Below the pieces are notes generated by a model. It did no database searches. It saw only the letters and a program-made list of their open reading frames with translations, and was not told where the DNA came from. Below are positions 7,313 to 14,689 of a DNA stretch of 23,762 nt, piece after piece. The DNA is from TWA4 sp964613155 (GTDB lineage: Bacteria; Bacillota; Clostridia; Lachnospirales; Lachnospiraceae): positions 1 through 23,762 of the forward strand of contig CAZTHP010000038.1 of assembly GCA_964613155.1 (NCBI GenBank), given 5' to 3'. Both the position numbers and the translations under genes were made by a program. The number at the start of each line of letters is the position of its first letter. Positions within the stretch are counted from its first letter, which is position 1.

Positions 7313-7350
7313 GACAGTTTCTGCTTGTTGCTGCAGAAACCGTCTTTTTT
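7313..7350 (+). terminator. intrinsic terminator inside the glmS leader
   Basis: GAC-A-GTTTCTGC, loop TTGTTGCT, GCAGAAAC-C-GTC and then six T form an 11-bp stem with one mismatch and a U-run. It lies between the ribozyme and the glmS start, 115 bases before the ATG. It would stop transcription unless something prevents the stem forming or a downstream promoter is used. Confidence 0.85.
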
Positions 7351-7376
7351 GAGTGCGTTTTATCCGTAGGCAACAT

Positions 7377-7416
7377 TGTTGGGAGTTTTTGCCCCAACAT
7401 CATAACATCATAATAT
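7377..7416 (+). promoter_or_regulatory. second hairpin and possible internal promoter of glmS
   Basis: TGTTGGG (7377-7383) pairs with CCCAACA (7393-7399) around a 9-base loop, with no U-run after it. Overlapping its right arm is a weak promoter candidate: TTGCCC (7389-7394), 16 bases, TAATAT (7411-7416). If real it would let glmS be transcribed without the ribozyme and the leader terminator. The -35 box is poor, so this is a possibility only. Confidence 0.35.
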
Positions 7417-7464
7417 AGTTATTGTACAAAGTCTTAAAAGTTGTATAAAAAGGAGAATGAAATT

Positions 7465-9282
7465 ATGTGCGGAATTATTGGTTATACAGGCCCTGCAGAT
7501 GTGAAAAACATTTTACTGGAAGGTCTTGCGCAGCTGGAGTATCGTGGCTATGATAGTGCAGGAATCGCCATTTCCAAGGAAGACGGTTCAATTTATCTGG
7601 AAAAGCAAACGGGACAGGTCGAAAATCTGAAAGCGGTCTGCGCAGAGAATACAGAAGACGGACATTGTGGAATCGGTCATACCAGATGGGCAACACATGG
7701 TGGGGTTACACGCACCAATACACATCCTCATCAGGCAGGAAAGATTACCTTGATCCACAACGGAATCATTGAAAATTATCATGAACTGGCAGAAACCTAT
7801 CAGTTAAAAGAACAGCTGGTCAGCGAAACCGATACCGAAGTAGCTGCTGCTCTCCTGAATTATTTTTATGAAGGGAACCCTGAAGCGGCGATCTGGAAGC
7901 TGGTGCACGTTTTGGAAGGCAGTTATGCATTTTGTATCCTCTTTCAAGGGATCACCGACCGCATTTACTGCATCCGCAGCGTAAGTCCTTTGGTGGCTTC
8001 TGCTACGGAACATGGCAGCCTTGTCGCGTCGGATATTACTGCGGTGATCAAATACAGCAAACAGTATTTCGTAGTACCGGAAGACACGATGATGGTACTC
8101 TATCCGGATCATATTGATCTATTCGAAGAAAATGGCACCGTGATCAAGCCGGAAATCCTGGAAGTAAATTGGGATACAGAATCTGCTCAGAAAATGGGCT
8201 TTCCGCACTATATGCTGAAAGAAATCCATGAACAGCCAGAATCCATTTTAAATACGATCACACCTCGTTTGAAACAGGGGATTCCCGTATTTGACGCAGA
8301 AGGTATTGAAGATTCCTTTTTTGCTTCCTTTACCAATATCAATGTTATCGCCTGCGGTACTGCCATGTACGCAGGAATGGTGGGAAAAGCCATCATTGAA
8401 CCCATTGTAAAAATTCCGGTAACCGTTCAGATTGCCTCCGAATTTCGTTACAGCACACCTTTGATCGACGAAAAAACGCTGACAATCGTAGTTTCTCAAT
8501 CTGGAGAAACAATTGACACACTCGCTGCACTGCGTCTGGCAAAATCATGTGGTTCTAAGGTTCTGGCAATCGTAAATGTCAAAGGATCTTCCATCGCCCG
8601 TGAAAGTGATTATGTGCTGTATACCCATGCCGGTCCTGAAATCGCCGTAGCAAGTACCAAAGCCTATTCCGTACAGCTTTCCATTTTCTATTTATTAGCT
8701 TGTAAGATCGCATTGGTACGTGGTATTTTCACCGAAGAACACGCAAAAGATTTCATCGGAAATCTCTATAAATGCATTGATGCGATCTCTGGTATTCTGG
8801 ATAAAAAAGAACAAGTAGAGGATGCTGTAAAACGTTTGGCAAATGCCGATCACGCTTATTATATCGGCCGCGGATTGGATTACGCATTTTCCATGGAAGG
8901 TGCCTTAAAATTAAAAGAAATCTCCTACGTTCATGCAGAAGCATACGCTGCCGGTGAACTTAAACACGGAACCATTGCATTAATCGAAGAAGGAATCCCG
9001 GTCATCGCATTTGCAACACAGGATGCGGTGTACAATAAAACAATCTCCAATATTCGGGAAGTGAAAGCCAGAGGTGCTTATGTGATTCTGATCACAAAAG
9101 AAAAGGCAGAAGTGCCGGAAGGTGTTTGTGACATCCATTTAACCGTTCCCATTGAAGATGACCTGTTCACGGGTCTTCCGACGGTTGTAATCTTGCAGCT
9201 GATCGCGTACTATACTTCAGCGGAAAAAGGATTGAATGTTGACAAACCGAGAAATCTGGCAAAATCCGTAACTGTGGAATAA
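7465..9282 (+). CDS. glmS: glutamine-fructose-6-phosphate aminotransferase (isomerizing), 605 aa
   Basis: The enzyme makes glucosamine-6-phosphate from fructose-6-phosphate and glutamine in the cytoplasm, the first step toward UDP-GlcNAc and peptidoglycan. The N-terminal glutaminase domain has the nucleophile Cys2 (MCGIIGYTG, exposed after Met removal), HTRWATHG at 72-79 and HNGIIENY at 98-105. Two SIS domains follow (about 285-425 and 455-590), with SQSGETIDTL and ASTKAYSVQ. The protein ends in DKPRNLAKSVTVE, as in the family, and has the usual length. AGGAG at 7451 lies nine bases before the ATG at 7465; a longer frame from the TTG at 7441 would add eight residues before the catalytic Cys and is wrong. 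It is controlled by the upstream ribozyme and perhaps by the leader terminator, and is followed by its own terminator. Confidence 0.98.
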   Translation: MCGIIGYTGPADVKNILLEGLAQLEYRGYDSAGIAISKEDGSIYLEKQTGQVENLKAVCAENTEDGHCGIGHTRWATHGGVTRTNTHPHQAGKITLIHNGIIENYHELAETYQLKEQLVSETDTEVAAALLNYFYEGNPEAAIWKLVHVLEGSYAFCILFQGITDRIYCIRSVSPLVASATEHGSLVASDITAVIKYSKQYFVVPEDTMMVLYPDHIDLFEENGTVIKPEILEVNWDTESAQKMGFPHYMLKEIHEQPESILNTITPRLKQGIPVFDAEGIEDSFFASFTNINVIACGTAMYAGMVGKAIIEPIVKIPVTVQIASEFRYSTPLIDEKTLTIVVSQSGETIDTLAALRLAKSCGSKVLAIVNVKGSSIARESDYVLYTHAGPEIAVASTKAYSVQLSIFYLLACKIALVRGIFTEEHAKDFIGNLYKCIDAISGILDKKEQVEDAVKRLANADHAYYIGRGLDYAFSMEGALKLKEISYVHAEAYAAGELKHGTIALIEEGIPVIAFATQDAVYNKTISNIREVKARGAYVILITKEKAEVPEGVCDIHLTVPIEDDLFTGLPTVVILQLIAYYTSAEKGLNVDKPRNLAKSVTVE

Positions 9283-9302
9283 AAAATTACAGACAAAGTA
9301 TA

Positions 9303-9359
9303 AAAAAGACTGATAAACAGCGGCTTTTTAAAAAAGCCAAAGCGTATCAGTCTTTTTCT
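9303..9359 (+). terminator. terminator of glmS
   Basis: AAAGACTGATA (9305-9315) pairs with TATCAGTCTTT (9345-9355), enclosing an inner GGCTTTTT/AAAAAGCC stem, and is followed by T-rich sequence. It begins 20 bases after the glmS stop. Confidence 0.85.
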
Positions 9360-9402
9360 TGTTTTAATATTCTCTGTTTTATCCGTTATTTTTCAAAATC
9401 CA

Positions 9403-9457
9403 TTTCAGAATTTATTCGAGAACATTTCACACTATATTTCGAAATGTTCTTCTGAAA
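9403..9457. repeat. long interrupted inverted repeat between convergent genes
   Basis: TTTCAGAA (9403-9410) and GAACATTTC (9420-9428) pair with GAAATGTTC (9441-9449) and TTCTGAAA (9450-9457), leaving a 9-base bulge on one side. It lies 28 bases after the stop of the minus-strand phosphohexomutase. It has no adjacent U-run on that strand, so it may be a weak terminator or an mRNA 3'-end stabilising stem. Confidence 0.6.
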
Positions 9458-9485
9458 ATACCGGAATATGATCAAAACTACTTCC

Positions 9486-10997
9486 CTAGCAAGTATGCAG
9501 CTTGGAACAATCTACTCGGTCAAATCCCTCTAATAATTCCATAACAACAGCTTTCATCTTATCGCAGTCACCAGGACGTACCCCTTCCATATTCAACGGA
9601 AGCAGTGGTTCGTGGAGAGACATACGCAGCAGCAGCCAGCCTTGGATTTCCTCGCTGTCAAAACGGATACGGATTCCTTCGAAAGAATTCGGTACAACCT
9701 GCAGGCCTTTTGCCTGTGCACGTTCTTCAAAGCTCTTTAAAACTTCTTTTCCATATGCGCCAAATTCTTCGCCGGCAATCTTCATACGAATCTCCAGTTC
9801 TTCAAATGCCGGTTTTAAGGCTTCTACATAGCTTCCAACCTGTTTTCCTGCCTGATGTGCTTTTGCGGCAAAAATCAGCAGTTTTACAGCCATATAAGCA
9901 CCGTCATCCAGATAATAGTTTTCTTTTAAAGCACCATGTCCAGATGTTTCAATAGCTAAAGGAGAAACTACACCTGCTTCGTTTAAACGTTTGCATTCAT
10001 TGATAACATTTTTGTAGCCACGTTTAAAACGATGCTGTTTCATTCCCAGATGATTTTCTAAAAAGTTCTGTAAACGATCGGAAGTAACGGAATCGGTTAC
10101 GATCGTACTTCCCGGATATTCATCCGCTAAAATAGCTGCCATCATTGCAATGATCGCATCCCGGTTAATCTCGGAACCATCCGGTAAAACAGCAGACATA
10201 CGGTCAACATCGGTATCAAAAATAATACCCAGATCCGCTTTGTTTGCCAGAACTGCCTGACGAATGGATTCCATCGCCTGTTTATTCTCCGGATTCGGAA
10301 TATGGTTCGGGAACATACCATCCGGTTCTAAGAACTGGCTGCCGGTCGTATCAGCACCGAGCGGTTTTAAAACTTTCTCTACAAAGAAGCCGCCGGCTCC
10401 ATTTCCTGCATCCACAACGATCTTCAATCCTTTAAGCGGCTGTTCATAGCAGGCAGCAGACTGAACACCTGCACGGATCTTATCGCATAAATGAGCACTA
10501 TAACTGGAGATCAGATCTACTTCCTGAATCCGGCTGCTGTTGCCTTCTGCTTCGGAAAGACCTTCTGCGATCGTTAAAATTTCTGTAATATCATCATGCT
10601 CTAATCCGCCTTCTACATCAAAAAACTTCATACCATTGCGATGGAACGGCAAATGACTTGCTGTAATCATAATCGCACCATGATACTGAAATTCCTCGTA
10701 AACCGTTGACATAAACATCGACGGTGTAGAAGCTAAATGGCTGTCAAATGCAGAAGCTCCCTGAGCAGTAAGTCCTTTCAAAATCGCTTCCTTCAGCATC
10801 TCAGCTGTGATACGGGAATCATGTCCTACCCCGATCTTCAATGCATCTGCCGGCATTTTTGTTTTTTTTGCAAGCCAGATTACAAAAGCCTGGCTGATCC
10901 GATTGGCATCTGCCGGAACGAAGTTGATCTCATCTCCCGGAACACCTTCTGCTGCAATTCCTCTGACATCTGTACCATTTTGTAATTTTAAAAGCAT
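9486..10997 (-). CDS. alpha-D-phosphohexomutase (phosphomannomutase/phosphoglucomutase-like), 503 aa
   Basis: The four-domain phosphohexomutase pattern is clear: TASHLP with the phosphorylated Ser114, metal loop DTDVDR (D261, D263, D265), RGYKNV at about 326-331, and the sugar-binding ETSGHGA at 350-356. The C-terminal phosphate-binding loop, normally R.SGTEP.R, is replaced by RMSLHEPLLPLN. The active-site loop has Leu where most members have Asn (TASHNP). This variant occurs, to my memory, in a subgroup usually labelled phosphomannomutase/phosphoglucomutase or phosphoglucosamine mutase-like, so the sugar cannot be assigned. GGAGGAAGT precedes the ATG. It is convergent with glmS, whose product would be the substrate if this enzyme acts on glucosamine phosphate; that link is inference. 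Its 176-base leader follows a good promoter. Confidence 0.9.
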   Translation of the reverse strand: MLLKLQNGTDVRGIAAEGVPGDEINFVPADANRISQAFVIWLAKKTKMPADALKIGVGHDSRITAEMLKEAILKGLTAQGASAFDSHLASTPSMFMSTVYEEFQYHGAIMITASHLPFHRNGMKFFDVEGGLEHDDITEILTIAEGLSEAEGNSSRIQEVDLISSYSAHLCDKIRAGVQSAACYEQPLKGLKIVVDAGNGAGGFFVEKVLKPLGADTTGSQFLEPDGMFPNHIPNPENKQAMESIRQAVLANKADLGIIFDTDVDRMSAVLPDGSEINRDAIIAMMAAILADEYPGSTIVTDSVTSDRLQNFLENHLGMKQHRFKRGYKNVINECKRLNEAGVVSPLAIETSGHGALKENYYLDDGAYMAVKLLIFAAKAHQAGKQVGSYVEALKPAFEELEIRMKIAGEEFGAYGKEVLKSFEERAQAKGLQVVPNSFEGIRIRFDSEEIQGWLLLRMSLHEPLLPLNMEGVRPGDCDKMKAVVMELLEGFDRVDCSKLHTC

Positions 10998-11209
10998 AAC
11001 ACTTCCTCCAAAATATGTTCTTTTCTAATTGCTCTCGCACAAGAAGATTCTGTCAGTTGTCACTCGTTCCGATCGGTCATGATTCTACATCCTTTCTTTC
11101 ATCTGTAAGAATCAAATCTTCCTGACAAGAGCTTCCACATATACAAAGAACTCCTTACTTGATTTCTGTGGAACAATTACATGATAACATGGAATGAACA
11201 ATCCTGCAA
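10998..11209 (-). promoter_or_regulatory. promoter and long leader of the phosphohexomutase gene
   Basis: On the minus strand TTGCAG (11204-11209), 17 bases and TATCAT (11181-11186) form a promoter. The start near 11174 leaves a leader of about 176 bases. I looked for known riboswitch cores (c-di-GMP, T-box, glmS, purine) in it and saw none. No terminator-like U-run occurs before the gene. Confidence 0.6.
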
Positions 11210-11235
11210 TAGAACAAGCTTTTTTCCAAATACAA

Positions 11236-11293
11236 AAGCACCTCTAAAGTGACAAAATTTTATATAGCATCTGTCAACTTTAGAGGTGTTTTT
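11236..11293. terminator. hairpin terminator after the MttB-family gene
   Basis: CACCTCTAAAGT (11239-11250) pairs perfectly with ACTTTAGAGGTG (11277-11288). T-runs follow on both strands (TTTTT on plus, TTTT on minus). It lies just after the minus-strand methyltransferase gene and before the phosphohexomutase promoter. Confidence 0.75.
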
Positions 11294-11320
11294 ACATTTA
11301 CAAACGGGACATCCTATTAT

Positions 11321-12763
11321 TTAGGATTCCTTTTTTAACTGTTCCACTGCCTTTTCCATAATAACTTCCATTTTTTTGACAATTTCATCATCTAATGGTT
11401 TCTGGATTCCCTTTGCAATGATTTCTTTAATTCTCTGATTTGCTTTTGCCTGATAGTCTAGAGAACCACTCTTAACAAAAGCTTCATAATTCTGGCGTGC
11501 AAAAAGCGTAGGCTGCCAATGCTCAGGATAGTAATCTAAAGTATGGTCGGTTCCGATATAACTTCCTGCAGGACCTACTTCATCAATCGTCTCCAAACCT
11601 AAAGTTTCATCGCTGATTTCGACACCTGCGATAATCTTTTTCAAATAGCCAAGTGTATCATCTGCGAAAACAAGAGCTTCCAAAGAACTGCCAACTGCCG
11701 ATTCTAAAAAGCCTGAAAACATGGAGAAATTAACCCCTGATAATAAACCGGAATATAATTGTGCAGTAATATCCATAGCTGCTTGCTGATCGAAGATTGC
11801 AGAATCTGTGCTTCCTAAATGAGCAACAGAAGGAATACCCAGATAATGAAAAACATCCGATAATGCAAGATTTGCAAGGGCAAATTCTGGAGATGTATGA
11901 ACTGCTGTTAAGTTTCTCATATCCATCAAGTCAATAAAACCGCCGCCAATATAAGGATTTCCTTTTCTTACTAACTGTGAAAGCACAAGAGCTACGATAT
12001 TATCTGCTAATGCCAAAGCTGCTGAGCCTGCAATCGTAGCCGGAGCCGTTGCCGCCATCATAACACTTACAATATAGAATACAGGTACACCCACTTCAAA
12101 GCTATACATCATAGCTTTCAGATTTTCTTCGTGATGATCTAACGGAGCACCTAAAGATGCCGGAGCAATTACCATCGGTTTTTCTCGAAGTGCATCCATA
12201 CCACCTGCTACCGCAGCACAAAGATCAAAAATAACCTTTTGTTCCATAAGGGAAACACCACCAGAAGTAAAAGGCTTTGAACAGGTCAAAAGTAACTGCT
12301 GTGCTTCAAAAGCAGTCGCTAACTCCTGCGGACAATCATTAGCATACGCAAGCCCATTTGCAAATGTGAAATTTTCCAAGGTTTCCTCTACCAAACCAGC
12401 CTCATAAATATCCTTCAGCACAGTGGGTCTGCGCTCACCGGTTTCAAGGTCGTAACGATAAATTGCACATACACCAGGTGCAAAATAATTATTTTCACCT
12501 TTTGCATCCAATACAGCAGCGATTTCACCATATTTATTATAAATTTTAATACGATCCGGTGCAGATTCAAACGATTTTTGAATCAATTCTTCCGGAAAAT
12601 ACACACGGATTCCATCCACTTTACAACCAGCCGCAGCGAGCAATTCCCGGCAATGAGCATCTTTCACATCAGCTCCGGTATCGTTTAAGATTTTTATCGC
12701 AGACTGATAAATTTTTTCGCACTGTTCTTCCTTCAAAATCTGCAGTTTTAATTTTTCACACAT
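11321..12763 (-). CDS. trimethylamine methyltransferase (MttB) family protein, non-pyrrolysine type (480 aa)
   Basis: The protein matches the COG5598 MttB superfamily along its full length. Recognisable parts are an N-terminal helical region, NYFAPGVCAIYRYD, the barrel segments TSGGVSLMEQ and PMVIAPASLGAPLDH, YIGGGFIDLMDMR, and the C-terminal GPAGSYIGTDHTLDYYPEHWQPTLF. Known non-Pyl members (such as MtgB and MtcB) demethylate quaternary amines and pass the methyl group to a corrinoid protein; the substrate here cannot be read from sequence. No in-frame amber codon exists, so it is not the pyrrolysine enzyme. An upstream ATG at 12781 is in frame, but AAGGAG lies inside that extension, nine bases before the ATG at 12763, so I chose the latter (MCEKLKLQ). 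It is divergent from a PucR-type regulator, and no corrinoid protein gene is adjacent. Confidence 0.92.
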   Translation of the reverse strand: MCEKLKLQILKEEQCEKIYQSAIKILNDTGADVKDAHCRELLAAAGCKVDGIRVYFPEELIQKSFESAPDRIKIYNKYGEIAAVLDAKGENNYFAPGVCAIYRYDLETGERRPTVLKDIYEAGLVEETLENFTFANGLAYANDCPQELATAFEAQQLLLTCSKPFTSGGVSLMEQKVIFDLCAAVAGGMDALREKPMVIAPASLGAPLDHHEENLKAMMYSFEVGVPVFYIVSVMMAATAPATIAGSAALALADNIVALVLSQLVRKGNPYIGGGFIDLMDMRNLTAVHTSPEFALANLALSDVFHYLGIPSVAHLGSTDSAIFDQQAAMDITAQLYSGLLSGVNFSMFSGFLESAVGSSLEALVFADDTLGYLKKIIAGVEISDETLGLETIDEVGPAGSYIGTDHTLDYYPEHWQPTLFARQNYEAFVKSGSLDYQAKANQRIKEIIAKGIQKPLDDEIVKKMEVIMEKAVEQLKKES

Positions 12764-12817
12764 CGTTTTGCACTCCTTCATCCTAACATTTTGTATCCAT
12801 GGATTTTTTGATATTAT

Positions 12818-12832
12818 ATATCATGATGATAT
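12818..12832. promoter_or_regulatory. palindrome at the mttB -10 region (possible operator)
   Basis: ATATCATGATGATAT is a perfect 7-bp inverted repeat around one base. It runs into the -10 box of the MttB-gene promoter from the downstream side, a typical repressor position. Confidence 0.5.
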
Positions 12833-12859
12833 TATAACATGCGAAATTAACCCAATTAA
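12831..12859 (-). promoter_or_regulatory. promoter of the MttB-family gene
   Basis: On the minus strand TATAAT (12831-12836) lies 17 bases after TTAATT (12854-12859). The -10 is perfect and the -35 weak, as often seen where an activator is needed. Both boxes overlap palindromes. Confidence 0.7.
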
Positions 12860-12867
12860 GGGGTTAA
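12847..12867. promoter_or_regulatory. 21-bp palindrome over the mttB -35 box (possible operator)
   Basis: TTAACCC (12847-12853) and GGGTTAA (12861-12867) are perfect 7-bp arms around AATTAAG, which contains the -35 box of the MttB-gene promoter. The arm spacing is about one helical turn and suits a dimeric regulator such as the divergently encoded PucR-type protein. Confidence 0.6.
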
Positions 12868-12891
12868 AATATCTGTCATTTGTGTTTGTTG

Positions 12892-12921
12892 CTTGTATAT
12901 TTTATACAAGTAGCTTATAAT
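12892..12921 (+). promoter_or_regulatory. promoter and overlapping palindrome of the first PucR-type regulator
   Basis: TTGTAT (12893-12898), 17 bases and TATAAT (12916-12921) form the promoter. The palindrome CTTGTATATTTTATACAAG (12892-12910, perfect 8-bp arms) covers the -35 box and half the spacer, which suggests the regulator controls its own gene. The arms differ from those of the two palindromes near mttB. Confidence 0.65.
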
Positions 12922-13005
12922 GAAATTTATAATGAAATAAAATATCTCAGAAAAAAATGGCAAACCGTCAAAGATAGACTCTAAAAGAAGGGATTTACTA
13001 TTCAC

Positions 13006-14589
13006 ATGGATTTATATATTTTAAAAAAAGAATTAGACCAATATGATATTTCGCTCTCTATCCAAAATTCCCACTTTGCAAAAGAAATTAAATATCCTTT
13101 GCTTTATGATTCATCCAGTTCTTTTTCGGAAAGTGAAACAAAACAGACAATCTGTGTAACAGATGCAAAAGAACTTCCTGATAAATGCAGAAAGTTTCCT
13201 TTTCGAAATATTTTATGCAGTGGTAAACCAAAGGCAGATTGGCTAACGGATGACAACGGTCATAACATACTATACACTTCAGAACCGATCTCTTTCGTTC
13301 AGCTTTTTAACCATCTGCAGCGGATCTTTGAAAAATATACCAATTGGGAAAATCAGCTGCAAGATGCGGTTGAGCAAGGATTACCTTTAAAAAAAATAGC
13401 GCAGCTTTCCAGTCCCTATATCAATAACCCTATTTATTTGGAAGGTCCCAGTTTTTTTGTTTTTTTTCATGTTATCCCACCGCAGACTCCGGATAATAAA
13501 GCTGCTCTGGAATCTTATTTTTTAAACTATCAATTAGAAGAGAATGCTTATCTTTCTGCCGAAGAAATCAATACGTTGTTAACGGACCACAAATTTAATA
13601 ATTATGTTGATATCGATTACCCAAGCATCCATACGGTAACGCAGTACAATTTTCGGACGTTATTTTTTAACATTCGGATCAATGGAACTACCGTCGCAAA
13701 ATTATGTGTTGATGAAATTACGCATAAGTTTACAGAATATGATTTTTCTATTATTTTGATTTTAGGAAAATACTTATCGAAAGCGATCATCAAAAAAGAT
13801 ATCACAAATCTAAATCGTCCTCGGAATTTAGACAAGGTTTTAGAAAAATTATTAAAACATCAGCTTGTAGACGAGAAAAAGATCATTTCTGTGCTGAGCC
13901 ATTACATGTGGAAAATTGAGGATGCGTATTTTTGTATGTGCATTATGCGTAAAGAATCTGAAAATACCAATCACTCTTTAAAAACCGAGGCACTTTCTCT
14001 TGCTTCTGCACTTCCCAGCGACTGCTATACCATTTTGGAACAACAGCTGATATTTGTATTCAATTTAACCCAATGCAAGCAAAGCCGGGAGGAAATTCTT
14101 ACCTTGGCCAAGCCCTTGCTTCGTGATAAATTACTGGTAGCAGGAATTTCTTCTGTTTATCAGGATTTTAAAGAATTATACTATTATTACAAGCAAGCAT
14201 GTGCCGCTTATCAGATCGGCGTGCGAAACGATCCGACTTATTGGTATTTTGAATACGAAAACTATATCACCGATTATTTTATCCAAAAATGCAGTGAAAA
14301 ACAAATTGTTACCGCGTTGATTCCAGAAGGCCTTAAACGCTTAATGGAATATGATAAACAAAATCATACGGCATATACGTCTTTAATGAAGATTGAGTTG
14401 GAATGTAACATGAATATCGCAAAAACGATTCGTACTGCCTATATCCATCGGAATACCTGTTTGTATCGATTGAAACGAATTGTAGAAATCTCACACCTGA
14501 ATCCTGATGACTATAAAACTAGATTAAATCTGATGATCTCTTATGAGATTTTAGAAAAGAACGGAATGTTGCCCAAGCAACAACTTTGA
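13006..14589 (+). CDS. PucR/CdaR-type transcriptional regulator (527 aa)
   Basis: The C-terminal 60 residues are a PucR-type helix-turn-helix (HTH_30): AKTIRTAYIHRNTCLYRLKRI, with the family hallmark H-R-N-T..YR. Ahead of it lies a degenerate GGDEF-like region (about 270-420, with YYYYKQACAAYQIG near its end), as in CdaR proteins. The N-terminal 250 residues form a poorly conserved sensory part that resembles that of the two other regulators in the window (NH.QRIFEKYTNWE against NDLLAIFDYYNNWE in the second). Such proteins usually respond to a metabolite and control an adjacent catabolic gene, so the divergent MttB-family gene is the expected target. A weak ribosome binding site (GAAGGGA) lies about 13 bases before the ATG. 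The stop codon begins a short tandem repeat. Confidence 0.88.
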   Translation: MDLYILKKELDQYDISLSIQNSHFAKEIKYPLLYDSSSSFSESETKQTICVTDAKELPDKCRKFPFRNILCSGKPKADWLTDDNGHNILYTSEPISFVQLFNHLQRIFEKYTNWENQLQDAVEQGLPLKKIAQLSSPYINNPIYLEGPSFFVFFHVIPPQTPDNKAALESYFLNYQLEENAYLSAEEINTLLTDHKFNNYVDIDYPSIHTVTQYNFRTLFFNIRINGTTVAKLCVDEITHKFTEYDFSIILILGKYLSKAIIKKDITNLNRPRNLDKVLEKLLKHQLVDEKKIISVLSHYMWKIEDAYFCMCIMRKESENTNHSLKTEALSLASALPSDCYTILEQQLIFVFNLTQCKQSREEILTLAKPLLRDKLLVAGISSVYQDFKELYYYYKQACAAYQIGVRNDPTYWYFEYENYITDYFIQKCSEKQIVTALIPEGLKRLMEYDKQNHTAYTSLMKIELECNMNIAKTIRTAYIHRNTCLYRLKRIVEISHLNPDDYKTRLNLMISYEILEKNGMLPKQQL

Positions 14590-14638
14590 GAGCAAAACAT
14601 TTTTGAGAGCAAAACATTTTTGAGATCAGAACATTTTA
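14588..14638. repeat. 17-bp tandem repeat, three copies
   Basis: GAGAGCAAAACATTTTT occurs twice in perfect tandem (14588-14604, 14605-14621), followed by a third copy with three changes (14622-14638). The first copy starts within the stop codon of the regulator gene, so the array may have extended or altered the untranslated 3' end. Length would be prone to vary between strains. Confidence 0.85.
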
Positions 14639-14640
14639 CC

Positions 14641-14673
14641 AGGGGCAGAGGGACAGCATGCTGCTCTGCCCCT
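14641..14673. terminator. GC-rich hairpin between convergent genes
   Basis: AGGGGCAGAG (14641-14650) pairs perfectly with CTCTGCCCCT (14664-14673) and encloses the inner palindrome CAGCATGCTG. The stem is very stable, but no U-run follows on either strand, so it is either an imperfect bidirectional terminator or a roadblock to readthrough between the regulator and the convergent glycosylase gene. Confidence 0.6.
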
Positions 14674-14689
14674 CTCGATTCAGTTTGTT

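Noticed and set aside
7441..7449. TTGTAC/TATAAA pair (7422-7449) as a glmS promoter
   Set aside because: The start of transcription would fall inside the ribosome binding site, so it could not serve glmS well.
11321..12763. Pyrrolysine-containing trimethylamine methyltransferase
   Set aside because: The frame has no internal amber codon, so it belongs to the non-Pyl MttB homologues.
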